Shown here: piece after piece, positions 46,029 to 55,600 of the stretch
How the letters are laid out: the number at the start of each line of letters is the position of its first letter
How positions within the stretch are numbered: the stretch's first letter is position 1
Source: Pseudomonas putida
GTDB taxonomy: Bacteria > Pseudomonadota > Gammaproteobacteria > Pseudomonadales > Pseudomonadaceae
Assembly: GCF_028682475.1 (NCBI RefSeq)
Contig: NZ_JANHLE010000005.1
Coordinates: forward strand, 62,001 to 126,000
Direction of reading: 5' to 3'
Length of the DNA stretch: 64,000 bases
The notes under the pieces: generated by a model
Told to the model about the DNA's origin: nothing
Database searches by the model: none
The model's input: the letters and a program-made list of their open reading frames with translations, nothing else
Translations under genes and position numbers: made by a program

Positions 46029-46062
46029 AACAAGCCACGCGGGACAACCGGCGTGGCTTGTT
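46029..46062 (-). terminator. Intrinsic terminator in the purE leader (possible attenuator)
   Basis: A perfect 12-bp stem (46029-46040 and 46051-46062) is followed on the minus strand by TTGTTTTTTG, 45 bp before the purE start. A 6-bp stem (46074-46091) precedes it. It may end the LysR transcript or attenuate purEK. Confidence 0.75.
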
Positions 46063-46102
46063 ATACGAATTAGGGTCGGGGGAAACCGACCGAAGGCCGC
46101 GC

Positions 46103-46108
46103 AGTATA
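46103..46108 (-). promoter_or_regulatory. Candidate -10 box of purEK
   Basis: TATACT on the minus strand has a poor -35. A GTGCATT-T-AATGCAC dyad (46119-46133) overlaps the -35 region and could be an operator. Transcription from here would run through the stem-loop at 46029-46062. Confidence 0.35.
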
Positions 46109-46185
46109 TCGCAAAGCGGTGCATTTAATGCACTCCGACGACCAACTGTCGGCCTTATTTTTCGGGGCTTTGGCTGACTTTTGAG

Positions 46186-47091
46186 TCAAGCTGTTGCCGG
46201 CCCGCCCTCGAGCTTGCGCCAGAGCAAGCGGACGTTGGCTTTACGCACCAGCGCGCAGCGATACAGACGGATTTCCAGCGGCACGTGCCACTGGCTACCG
46301 CCGCAGATCACCAGTTCACCCCGCTCAAGCTCGGCGCGCGCCGACAACCGCGGCACCCAGGCGATGCCCAGACCTTCCAGGGCCATGCTCTTGAGGCTGT
46401 CGGCCATGGCCGTCTCGTACACCGTGGTAAAACGCAGATTACGCTGGCGCAGCAGCAGATTGACCGAGCGGCCGAGAAACGCCCCGGCGCTGTAGGCGAG
46501 CAACGGCACACTGCCCTCGCCTTCCAGGTCGAACAGCGGCTTGCCATCGGCGTCGGCGGCGCACACCGGGAGCATCTCGGTATTGCCCATGTGCAGCGAC
46601 GGGAAGATTTCCGCGTCCATCTGCAGCGCAGCGTCAGGGTCGTAGAACGCCAGCATCAGGTCACAGCCGCCTTCACGCAGGGCGTGCACTGCGTCGCCGA
46701 CGTTGGTGGCCACCAGCCGGGTCGCGATGTTCAGGCCATCGTTGCGCAACTGAGCGATCCAGCGCGGAAAGAATCCCAAGGCCAGGGAGTGAGCGGCCGA
46801 CACCTGAATCACCTCGCCCTGCCCACCTTCCAAATGGTGCAGATGGCGCAATACTTCACCCAATTGATCAACCACGGTACGCGCCGTTACCAGGAACAAC
46901 TGCCCGGCTGCGGTCAGTTCGATCGGTGTGCGCGAGCGGTTGACCAGGGTCAGCCCCAGCGCGGCCTCCAGGCTGCGAATGCGCCGGCTGAAGGCCGGCT
47001 GGGTCACGAAGCGGCGCTCGGCGGCCTGGGAAAAGCTACGGGTCGCCGCCAGGGCACTGAAGTCTTCCAGCCATTTGCTTTCGAGGTTCAT
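46186..47091 (-). CDS. LysR-family regulator, HypT/YjiE-like
   Basis: The 301-residue protein has an N-terminal HTH (SFSQAAERRFVTQPAFSRRIRSLEAALG) and the extended similarity of E. coli HypT (MNLESKWLEDFSALAATRSFSQAA), including the AAHSLALGFFP and LLAYSAGAFLGRSVN regions. HypT is a hypochlorite-responsive LysR. Here it is divergent from aspA, which is a more likely local target. The ATG at 47091 has GAGAGA before it. Confidence 0.85.
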   Translation of the reverse strand: MNLESKWLEDFSALAATRSFSQAAERRFVTQPAFSRRIRSLEAALGLTLVNRSRTPIELTAAGQLFLVTARTVVDQLGEVLRHLHHLEGGQGEVIQVSAAHSLALGFFPRWIAQLRNDGLNIATRLVATNVGDAVHALREGGCDLMLAFYDPDAALQMDAEIFPSLHMGNTEMLPVCAADADGKPLFDLEGEGSVPLLAYSAGAFLGRSVNLLLRQRNLRFTTVYETAMADSLKSMALEGLGIAWVPRLSARAELERGELVICGGSQWHVPLEIRLYRCALVRKANVRLLWRKLEGGPATA

Positions 47092-47269
47092 CTGTCTCTC
47101 CAGGCATGCACCAAAATGGCACACGCTCGAATGTCGGTTGGCGTCACATCAACCATTATGCCGTTTGTGCATAGGTTAGCGCGCAACAGCATTGGCTGCA
47201 AAATCGCCGCAGGCCTAGGATTGGCGCCATTCCGGCATGTGCCGGGCCTAACTCGAGATGATATTTATC

Positions 47270-48694
<1,425 letters not shown>

Positions 48695-48749
48695 CCGATG
48701 CTGTAACACCGCTCACCAGGTCGAGGGACTAGACACCTCTCACCTTTTG

Positions 48750-48783
48750 AGGGCCCAGGGATCACTCCCCGGGCCCTTTTTTT
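48750..48783 (+). terminator. Intrinsic terminator after aspA
   Basis: GGGCCC plus GGG pair with CCC plus GGGCCC around a short loop, followed by seven T. It lies 56 bp after the aspA stop. Confidence 0.88.
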
Positions 48784-48857
48784 ATGCCTGTGGCATATCG
48801 TCGACAGCATGACGTACTGTGGGCAGCTAACTATAAGCCGCTCACGGAGACAGCCCC

Positions 48858-49850
48858 ATGGCAACCGCCCATCCCGCTCGTAACATCATGGTGCTGTACA
48901 CCGGTGGCACCATCGGCATGCAGGCCAGCGCCAACGGCCTGGCTCCGGCCTCGGGCTTCGAGCAGCGGATGCGCGAGCAACTGAGCGGACTTGCCGGTAT
49001 CCCGCACTGGCGCTTCCGCGAAATGCAGCCGCTGATCGACAGCGCCAACATGACACCCCAGTACTGGCAGCACCTGCGCGCGGCGGTGATCGAGGCCGTC
49101 GATGAGCAGGGCTGCGATGCCGTGCTGATCCTGCACGGCACCGATACCCTCGCCTACAGCGCCGCCGCAATGAGCTTCCAGCTTCTGGGCCTGCAAGCAC
49201 CGGTGCTGTTCACCGGTTCCATGCTGCCAGCCGGGGTTGCCGACAGCGATGCCTGGGAAAACCTGCTCGGCGCCCTGCAGGCTCTGGCCAAAGGCGTCGC
49301 TGCGGGCGTACAGCTGTATTTCCATGGCGAACTGCTCGAACCCAACCGCACCGCCAAGGTGCGCAGCTTTGGCCGGCACCCGTTCGTCACCCTCAAGCGC
49401 TTCGGCGGCGCAGAGAAACTGCAATCGTTGCCACGTGAACTCGACTATCGGCAGCCAAAAAAAACCGCCACGGTCGCGGTACTGCCACTGGTACCGGGCT
49501 TCGGCGCAGCGCTGCTGCTAGCGGCGCTCGACAGCGGTGCACAGGGCCTGATCCTGGAATGCTTCGGCAGCGGTACCGGGCCGGCTGACAATACGGATTT
49601 TCTCGATGCCCTGGCGCAAGCGCAGACACGAGGGGTGGTGGTGCTGGCAATCACCCAGTGCCATGAAGGCGGGGTCGAGCTGGATGTCTACGAAGCCGGC
49701 AGCCGCCTGCGTCAGGTCGGGGTGTTGTCCGGCGGCGGGATGACCCGCGAAGCGGCGTTCGGCAAGTTGCAACTGCTGCTCGGCGCCGGCCTACCGCTGG
49801 CAGAAGTACGCCGTCTGATCGAGCTGGACCTGTGTGGCGAGCTACGTTGA
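48858..49850 (+). CDS. ansA: Type I L-asparaginase
   Basis: The 330-residue asparaginase has the first catalytic Thr in VLYTGGTIGMQ and the second in LHGTDTLAYSAAAM. It has no signal peptide, so it is cytoplasmic (type I). It produces aspartate for AspA. It follows aspA on the same strand, with a terminator between. Confidence 0.92.
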   Translation: MATAHPARNIMVLYTGGTIGMQASANGLAPASGFEQRMREQLSGLAGIPHWRFREMQPLIDSANMTPQYWQHLRAAVIEAVDEQGCDAVLILHGTDTLAYSAAAMSFQLLGLQAPVLFTGSMLPAGVADSDAWENLLGALQALAKGVAAGVQLYFHGELLEPNRTAKVRSFGRHPFVTLKRFGGAEKLQSLPRELDYRQPKKTATVAVLPLVPGFGAALLLAALDSGAQGLILECFGSGTGPADNTDFLDALAQAQTRGVVVLAITQCHEGGVELDVYEAGSRLRQVGVLSGGGMTREAAFGKLQLLLGAGLPLAEVRRLIELDLCGELR

Positions 49851-49908
49851 GCCCGGCAAGGCACGCATATTGCTCACTTGCCGGTAGCCCTTCAGCAGGA
49901 AGCCAGAC

Positions 49909-50901
49909 ATGCTCCACTCACACCTCACTACCCTCAACGCCGTGTCGTTGGTGCTCCAGGCCTTCAAGGATGACGACGTAGACGCTGCGGCGCTCCTCGA
50001 CGGTAGCGGGATAAGCCCGGCGGACCTGGGCCGCGCCGACTCGCGCATCACCACCCGCCAGGAGCTGCTGGTGTGCGCCAACGCCGTGGCGCGGCGCCGT
50101 GAGGTGGGCCTGGAACTGGGCCGGCGCATGCATGTTTCCTGCTACGGCATGCTCGGTTACGCCCTGCTCTCCAGTGCCACCTTAGGTGACGCTTTGCGCC
50201 TGGCGATGCAGTACCCGGCGCTACTGGGAACACTTTTCCAGCTGCGCCTGATCGAAGACGGTGAGCGTATCTGGTTCAGCGCCAGCAATTATCGCGAAGA
50301 CCCGCACCTGGCAGCGTTCAATGCCGAGTTCTGCCTGACCTCGTTGAAAGTCATCTGTGATGACCTGCTCGGGCAATCGCTGCCGCTGCTGGCGTCGCGT
50401 TTTGTCCATGCCGCCCCCGATTACCAGGCGCTGTACGCGGAAACCTTCGACTGCCCGCTGCACTTCGAAGCCAGCGACAACGCCTTTGCCTTCGAACGCC
50501 GCTGGCTGGAAATGCCCTTGCCCTTGGCCGACCAGATTACCCACCGGGCCATGAGCGAACGCTGCCGCCGGCAGAATCTGGAATTCACCGGTCGCCAGGC
50601 CTGGTTGGGGCGCATCCGTCAGTTGCTGCTCGATCAACTGGACGCCGCCCCCGGGCTGGAAGGCCTGGCAAAACAGATGAATTGCTCATCGCGTACCCTG
50701 CGTCGGCATCTGCAAGAGCTGGGCAGCAGCTACCAGCAGTTGCTCGACGAATTACGCTTCGAGCGCGCCAAGCAGTTGCTGACCGAAGACCAGCTGCCGA
50801 TCTATCAGATTGCCGAAGCGCTGGGCTTCAGCGAAACCGCCAGTTTCCGCCATGCGTTTCTGCGCTGGAGTGGCGTAGCGCCAAGCCACTTCCGCGCCTG
50901 A
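49909..50901 (+). CDS. AraC-family transcriptional regulator
   Basis: The 330-residue protein has an N-terminal AraC_binding_2-like domain (about 15-200) and a C-terminal two-HTH DNA-binding domain (about 240-330), with RTLRRHLQELGSSYQQLLDELRFERAKQLL and QIAEALGFSETASFRHAFLRWSGVAPSHFR. AGCAGGA precedes the ATG. The acetylpolyamine amidohydrolase gene follows on the same strand after 142 bp and may be its target. Confidence 0.9.
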   Translation: MLHSHLTTLNAVSLVLQAFKDDDVDAAALLDGSGISPADLGRADSRITTRQELLVCANAVARRREVGLELGRRMHVSCYGMLGYALLSSATLGDALRLAMQYPALLGTLFQLRLIEDGERIWFSASNYREDPHLAAFNAEFCLTSLKVICDDLLGQSLPLLASRFVHAAPDYQALYAETFDCPLHFEASDNAFAFERRWLEMPLPLADQITHRAMSERCRRQNLEFTGRQAWLGRIRQLLLDQLDAAPGLEGLAKQMNCSSRTLRRHLQELGSSYQQLLDELRFERAKQLLTEDQLPIYQIAEALGFSETASFRHAFLRWSGVAPSHFRA

Positions 50902-51043
50902 CCGGCAGGTAGTTCGCCGCGCGGGGGCGATATGCGGACAGCCAAACTGGCCATATCGATCCCCTTTTGGCCGTTCCCGCCGTTCTGCACCGGGGCCGCT
51001 CCATCAACAATGGAGCCATGCCAGTGACCCCGGAGAACAACAA

Positions 51044-52075
51044 ATGCTGACAATCTATTCCGATGACCATCACCTTCACCACGGCCGCTGCGAACTGATT
51101 GACGGGCAACTGATGCCCTGCTTCGAAATGCCTTCGCGCGCCGACCATGTGCTGGAGCGGGTCAAGACCCGTGAACTGGGCCCGGTGCAAGGCCCTGCAG
51201 ACTTTGGCCGCGCGCCCCTGTTGCGTGTGCACAGTGCCGATTACCTGAATTTCTTCGAGGGTGCCTGGCAGCGCTGGGCCAGCCTCGGCCATGACGGTGA
51301 CCTGATGCCCTTCACCTGGCCGGCGCGCACCTTGCGCAGCATCAAGCCCAAAGGCCTGCATGGCGAACTGGGCTACTACAGCTTCGACGGTGGCGCGCCC
51401 ATCACCGCCGGGACCTGGCAGGCCGCCTACAGCGCAGCGCAAGTCGCCCTCACCGCCCAGGCCGCAGTGCAAGCCGGTGCGCGCAGCGCCTTTGCCCTGT
51501 GCCGTCCACCGGGACACCACGCCGCCAGCGATGTCATGGGTGGCTACTGCTACCTGAACAACGCCGCCATCGCCGCCCAGGCGTTCCTCGACCAGGGCCA
51601 GCGCAGAGTCGCGATCCTTGACGTCGATTACCACCACGGCAACGGCACCCAGGACATCTTCTACCAGCGCAGCGATGTGTTGTTCGCCTCGATTCACGGC
51701 GACCCACAGGCCGAGTTCCCGTTCTTCCTGGGCTATGCCGACGAACTTGGCGAGGGCGAAGGTGAGGGCTACAACATCAACTATCCGTTGCCGGCAGGCA
51801 GTGACTGGCTTACCTGGGGCGCCGCCCTGGATCAGGCCTGCGAACGCATCGCTGCCTATGCGCCAGACGTGGTGGTGGTGTCGCTCGGCGTCGATACCTT
51901 CAAGGACGACCCAATCTCGCAGTTCAAACTCGATAGCCCCGACTACCTGAAGATGGGTGAGCGCATCGCCCGCCTCGGCAAACCGACCCTGTTCGTCATG
52001 GAAGGCGGCTATGCGGTCGAAGAAATTGGCATCAATGCCGTGAACGTACTGGAAGGTTTCGAAGCGGTTCGCTGA
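51044..52075 (+). CDS. Acetylpolyamine amidohydrolase (class II HDAC-like)
   Basis: The 343-residue histone-deacetylase-fold enzyme has the catalytic His pair in CRPPGHHAASDVMGGYCYLNN. Zinc ligands lie in DVDYHHGNGTQDIF, and the third ligand in SLGVDTFKDDP. Pseudomonas homologues deacetylate acetylated putrescine and cadaverine. It lies between the AraC gene and the convergent MocR gene. Confidence 0.9.
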   Translation: MLTIYSDDHHLHHGRCELIDGQLMPCFEMPSRADHVLERVKTRELGPVQGPADFGRAPLLRVHSADYLNFFEGAWQRWASLGHDGDLMPFTWPARTLRSIKPKGLHGELGYYSFDGGAPITAGTWQAAYSAAQVALTAQAAVQAGARSAFALCRPPGHHAASDVMGGYCYLNNAAIAAQAFLDQGQRRVAILDVDYHHGNGTQDIFYQRSDVLFASIHGDPQAEFPFFLGYADELGEGEGEGYNINYPLPAGSDWLTWGAALDQACERIAAYAPDVVVVSLGVDTFKDDPISQFKLDSPDYLKMGERIARLGKPTLFVMEGGYAVEEIGINAVNVLEGFEAVR

Positions 52076-52078
52076 TCC

Positions 52079-53608
52079 TCAACCACGCCAGGCACGCCGC
52101 AAGCGTGCCAGGGCGTCGGCAATCCGCGCTTCGTCCACCGCAGCGAAGCCCAGTACCAGTCCTGCGCGGTTATCCACAGGGGGCATCGAGTCAGGCAACC
52201 AGTAGTCGCTCAGGGCATTGAGCTCGACACCGACGGCCTCGGCCTGGGCGATCAGCTGTTGCTCGCGGGCATAACTGTCGACATCGATCTTCACATGCAG
52301 TCCCGCCGCAACCTCGGGCATCGGCCCGAGGCCGGGGATATCCACAGGCCAGCCCGCCTGCAACGCATTGCGCCGATTCAAAGCGGCACGTCGCACCCGG
52401 CGAATGTGTCGCTGGAAATGCCCCTGAGCCATGAACTGCGCCATCACCGCCTGTGTGCCGACCTCCGAATGCCTGACCGCCAACGCCCGGCAACGGGAAA
52501 AGGCTTGCACCAGTTGTTGCGGCAGCACCAGATAGCCCAGGCGCAAGGCGGGAAAGGCAATCTTGCCGAACGTGCCGACATACAGCACCCGCCCGCTGCG
52601 ATCCAGCGCCGCCAATGGGGCCAGCGGCGCCCCGCTGTAGCGGTACTCGCCGTCGTAATCGTCCTCGATGATCCAGGCATCCTTGCGCTGCGCCCACTCC
52701 AGCAGTTCCAGGCGCCGGGCCAGGCTCATGGTGACGCCGGTGGGGTACTGGTGTGCGGGGGTCACATAACTCAAGCGGCACTGCGCCACATCGTACAGCG
52801 CAGCGCAGTCCAGTCCGTCATTGTCCACGGCAATGCCGCGCACTTGCGCCCCGGTCAGGGCGAAGGCATTACCGGCGGCACGATAGCCAGGGTTTTCCAC
52901 AGCCACCACGTCACCCGACTCCAGCAGCAACTGTGCACAAAGGCTTATCGCCTGCTGCGCACCACTGGTGATCACAATTTGTTCAGCGGTGCATGAAAGC
53001 CCGCGTGATCGACGCAGATAGGTGGCAATCAGCTCACGCAGCTCGGTCTCTCCCGCCGGATCACCGTAGCCCAGCGCGGCTGGATCCGGGTTGCGCCAGA
53101 ATCCCGCCTGCAGCTTGGCCCAAACGTCGAAAGGGAACAGATCAAGCGCCGGTAATCCGACACGAAATGCCCGCGGCGGGCCGCTTTTTGGCGCCGGTAA
53201 ATGATGCTTTTCCAGCCGCTCCAAGGGGCCATTGTGGATAACATTACTGGATATAAACTCAGTATTTTCCAGCGATTTTGTGGATAACCCTGTGGAAAAA
53301 CCCAGGGATAACCCTGTGGATACTTTTGTGGATAGTTTTGGCAGCTGACTCACGTAGGTGCCGTCACCGACCCGGCTTTCGATAAAGCCTTCGGCATACA
53401 ACTGATCGTAGGCGCGCACCACGCTGTTGCGCGACAGCGCCAATGCCGCGGCCATGTCACGGGTGGCCGGCAAGCGTGTGCCGCTGCTCAAACGACCATC
53501 CAGCACGCGCAGACGCAGCGCCTGGTAAAGCTGACGGCTGAGCCCCTGGCGGCGGTCAAGGACAATACCCGTAGGGTCGAACGGCAACGCGAAAGGACGC
53601 ACGCTCAT
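52079..53608 (-). CDS. MocR-type regulator (GntR HTH plus aminotransferase domain; PdxR-like)
   Basis: The 509-residue protein has a GntR winged helix (about 20-85: LYQALRLRVLDGRLSSGTRLPATRDMAAALALSRNSVVRAYDQLY). A Ser/Thr-rich linker covers about 90-130. The PLP aminotransferase domain has the Schiff-base lysine in YVGTFGKIAFPALRLGYL. It is divergent from paiB and probably controls it. The linker DNA carries five DnaA-box-like nonamers, noted separately. Confidence 0.92.
   Translation of the reverse strand: MSVRPFALPFDPTGIVLDRRQGLSRQLYQALRLRVLDGRLSSGTRLPATRDMAAALALSRNSVVRAYDQLYAEGFIESRVGDGTYVSQLPKLSTKVSTGLSLGFSTGLSTKSLENTEFISSNVIHNGPLERLEKHHLPAPKSGPPRAFRVGLPALDLFPFDVWAKLQAGFWRNPDPAALGYGDPAGETELRELIATYLRRSRGLSCTAEQIVITSGAQQAISLCAQLLLESGDVVAVENPGYRAAGNAFALTGAQVRGIAVDNDGLDCAALYDVAQCRLSYVTPAHQYPTGVTMSLARRLELLEWAQRKDAWIIEDDYDGEYRYSGAPLAPLAALDRSGRVLYVGTFGKIAFPALRLGYLVLPQQLVQAFSRCRALAVRHSEVGTQAVMAQFMAQGHFQRHIRRVRRAALNRRNALQAGWPVDIPGLGPMPEVAAGLHVKIDVDSYAREQQLIAQAEAVGVELNALSDYWLPDSMPPVDNRAGLVLGFAAVDEARIADALARLRRAWRG
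53233..53335. other. Cluster of DnaA-box-like nonamers inside the MocR gene
   Basis: Nonamers of the TTATCCACA type (read on the minus strand) lie at 53233-53241 and 53279-53287 (both perfect), 53291-53299, 53315-53323 and 53327-53335. More lie in the same gene at 52170-52178 (perfect), 52338-52346 and 52893-52901. Here they encode the Ser/Thr-rich linker (LSTK, VSTG, FSTG). Confidence 0.6.
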
Positions 53609-53698
53609 GACAATGGACCTGTCAAATTAGCTGGAAATGGCTCTTACCATAGACCAATAGCCTGCCTAGGATTGAACCATTCGCCAAGGACAATCCTC

Positions 53699-54328
53699 AT
53701 GTTCACACCTTCGAGCTACAAGGAAACCGACCTCAACCAACTGCACCGGCAGATCGAACAGACGCGCCTGGCCGTGCTGGTCACCCAGGGTGAACAAGGC
53801 CTGCAGGCCAGCCACCTGCCGCTGCTGCTGGATCGCAGCCAAGGCAGCAACGGTACCCTCTACGGCCACTTCGCCCGTGCCAACCGGCAATGGCAGGAAC
53901 TGGAAAACGGTGCCGAAGCCCTGGTGGTGTTCGCCGGACCCGACGCCTATGTCAGTGCCGGCTACTATCCGAGCAAGGCTGAGGATCCGCGCACCGTACC
54001 GACCTGGAACTACCTGGCCGTACACGCCTGGGGCAAGGCCGAGGTGTATCACGATGCCGAGCGCCTGCTGGGCATCGTCCGGCGCCTGAGCGATCACCAT
54101 GAACAGGCTCAAGCCAAGCCTTGGTCGGTGGATGAAGCGCCCGCCGACTACATGGCGACCATGCTCAAGGCGATTGTCGGCTTTGCCCTGCCCATCGAGC
54201 GCCTGCAAGGCACCCGCAAACTCAGCCAGAACCGTTCGGCCGTCGATATCGAAGGTGTGCGTACAAGCCTGGCCAACAGCACCGATCCCCTGGATAACCA
54301 ACTGGCCGCAGTGATGCGCCGCTCTTGA
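53699..54328 (+). CDS. PaiB-family FMN-binding negative regulator
   Basis: The 209-residue protein of the PaiB/FMN-binding split-barrel family has the opening MFTPSSYKETD and the middle GTLYGHFARANRQWQ. PVYVSAGYYPSK-type and VPTWNYLAVHAWG segments match. Bacillus PaiB acts with PaiA, a polyamine acetyltransferase. The ATG at 53699 has AAGGA before it. A GNAT gene follows 11 bp later. Confidence 0.9.
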   Translation: MFTPSSYKETDLNQLHRQIEQTRLAVLVTQGEQGLQASHLPLLLDRSQGSNGTLYGHFARANRQWQELENGAEALVVFAGPDAYVSAGYYPSKAEDPRTVPTWNYLAVHAWGKAEVYHDAERLLGIVRRLSDHHEQAQAKPWSVDEAPADYMATMLKAIVGFALPIERLQGTRKLSQNRSAVDIEGVRTSLANSTDPLDNQLAAVMRRS

Positions 54329-54339
54329 AGGAATCTCAT

Positions 54340-54786
54340 ATGCCAACCGTTACGATCCGCCAGGTTACTGCCGATGACCACAGCGCCTGGCTGCCCCTGT
54401 GGCAGGCCTACCAACGCTTCTACGAAACCCGCATTGGCGACGAGGTGAGCGCCGTGGCCTGGCAGCGCATGCTCGACCCGAATGAGCCGACCAATGCCGC
54501 CCTGGCCTGGGTCGATGGCAAAGCGGTGGGCATGGTCCACTGGATCTATCACCGCTCGAACTGGAGCATCGAGAACGCCTGCTACCTGCAGGACCTCTAT
54601 GTGCAGAACCAACAACGTGGCCTGGGTATCGGTCGCCAGTTGATCGAATACGTCTACGCTACGGCAAAGGCAGCAGGCTGCGCCAAGGTTCACTGGTTGA
54701 CCCACGAGACCAACGCCACCGCCATCAGCCTCTACGAGCAGGTCGCCGAACGGCCCGGCTTCATCCAGTTTCGCAAACCGCTGTAA
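54340..54786 (+). CDS. GNAT-family acetyltransferase (PaiB partner)
   Basis: The 148-residue GNAT protein has the acetyl-CoA motif LQDLYVQNQQRGLGIGRQLIEYV (Q/RxxGxG/A) at about residues 88-110. The C-terminal segment WLTHETNATAISLYEQVAERPGFIQF is typical. It lies right after paiB. A polyamine or amino-group substrate is inferred from the neighbours and not proven. Confidence 0.88.
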   Translation: MPTVTIRQVTADDHSAWLPLWQAYQRFYETRIGDEVSAVAWQRMLDPNEPTNAALAWVDGKAVGMVHWIYHRSNWSIENACYLQDLYVQNQQRGLGIGRQLIEYVYATAKAAGCAKVHWLTHETNATAISLYEQVAERPGFIQFRKPL

Positions 54787-54802
54787 GCCCAGGAGCCATC
54801 AC

Positions 54803-55468
54803 ATGAGTGCACCGCTGAACTGGCACCCGGCAAAACGCCCGCAACCGACAACCTTGACCGGGCGCTTCATTCGCCTGGAAAAACTTGATCCGCGGCGTGA
54901 CCGCGAAGACCTCTGGCAGGTGTTCCAGGGTCCCGATGCCGACCCGAAACTCTGGGATTACCTGGCCTACGGGCCGTTCACCGAGCGCGAAGATTTCGAC
55001 CACTGGCTCGACAGCAATGCGGCCAGCAGCGATCCGTTGTTCTACAGCGTCATCGACAGTGCCAACGGCCAGACCCAGGGCATCCTCAGCCTGATGTCGA
55101 TCGTGCCCGACCAGGGCCGTATCGAGATCGGCCACATTGCCTTTGGCGCGGCCATGCAGCGTACGCCCAGAGGCACCGAGGCGGTCTACCTGCTCGGCAA
55201 GCTGGCGTTCGAACTGGGCAACCGCCGCCTGGAGTGGAAGTGCAACAACGACAATGCCCGCTCCAAGCGTGCCGCCGAACGTTTTGGCTTCCACTTCGAA
55301 GGGGTGTTTCGCAAGCATATGGTGATCAAGGACAGGAATCGCGATACCGCCTGGTTCTCGATTACCGATGAAGAGTGGCCGGTAATTGCGGCGGGGTTCG
55401 AGCGCTGGTTGAGCGTCGACAACCAGAAGCCTGGTGGCCAGCTGAAAACCCTCGAGGCGTGCCGGTAG
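54803..55468 (+). CDS. RimJ/RimL-type GNAT acetyltransferase
   Basis: The 221-residue GNAT protein of the RimL branch has LTGRFIRLEKLDPRRDRED at the N-terminus. The CoA-binding region is GTEAVYLLGKLAFELGNRRLEWKCNNDNARSKRAAERFGF. Relatives acetylate protein N-termini or small amines; the substrate is unknown. It is third in the paiB operon, 16 bp after the previous gene. Confidence 0.88.
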   Translation: MSAPLNWHPAKRPQPTTLTGRFIRLEKLDPRRDREDLWQVFQGPDADPKLWDYLAYGPFTEREDFDHWLDSNAASSDPLFYSVIDSANGQTQGILSLMSIVPDQGRIEIGHIAFGAAMQRTPRGTEAVYLLGKLAFELGNRRLEWKCNNDNARSKRAAERFGFHFEGVFRKHMVIKDRNRDTAWFSITDEEWPVIAAGFERWLSVDNQKPGGQLKTLEACR

Positions 55469-55470
55469 AA

Positions 55471-55535
55471 GCGGGCTTGTCCCGCGATGCGATGTGACTG
55501 ACAACCTGCAATCGCGGGGCAAGCCCGCTCCCACC
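55471..55535. repeat. Pseudomonas REP pair (inverted)
   Basis: A shorter left copy (55471-55488) and a full right copy (55511-55535) of this window's REP core lie 2 bp after the second GNAT gene. Confidence 0.85.
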
Positions 55536-55541
55536 GAGCAT

Positions 55542-55566
55542 AAAAAAAGGGGAGCATATGCTCCCC
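55542..55566 (-). terminator. Intrinsic terminator of the pyruvate carboxylase operon
   Basis: GGGGAGCATATGCTCCCC is a palindromic stem (55549-55566), followed on the minus strand by seven T, 34 bp after the stop of the 55601 gene. Confidence 0.88.
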
Positions 55567-55600
55567 AGAGGTTAACCGCTTGTAGATGAGGGCCTGAAAA

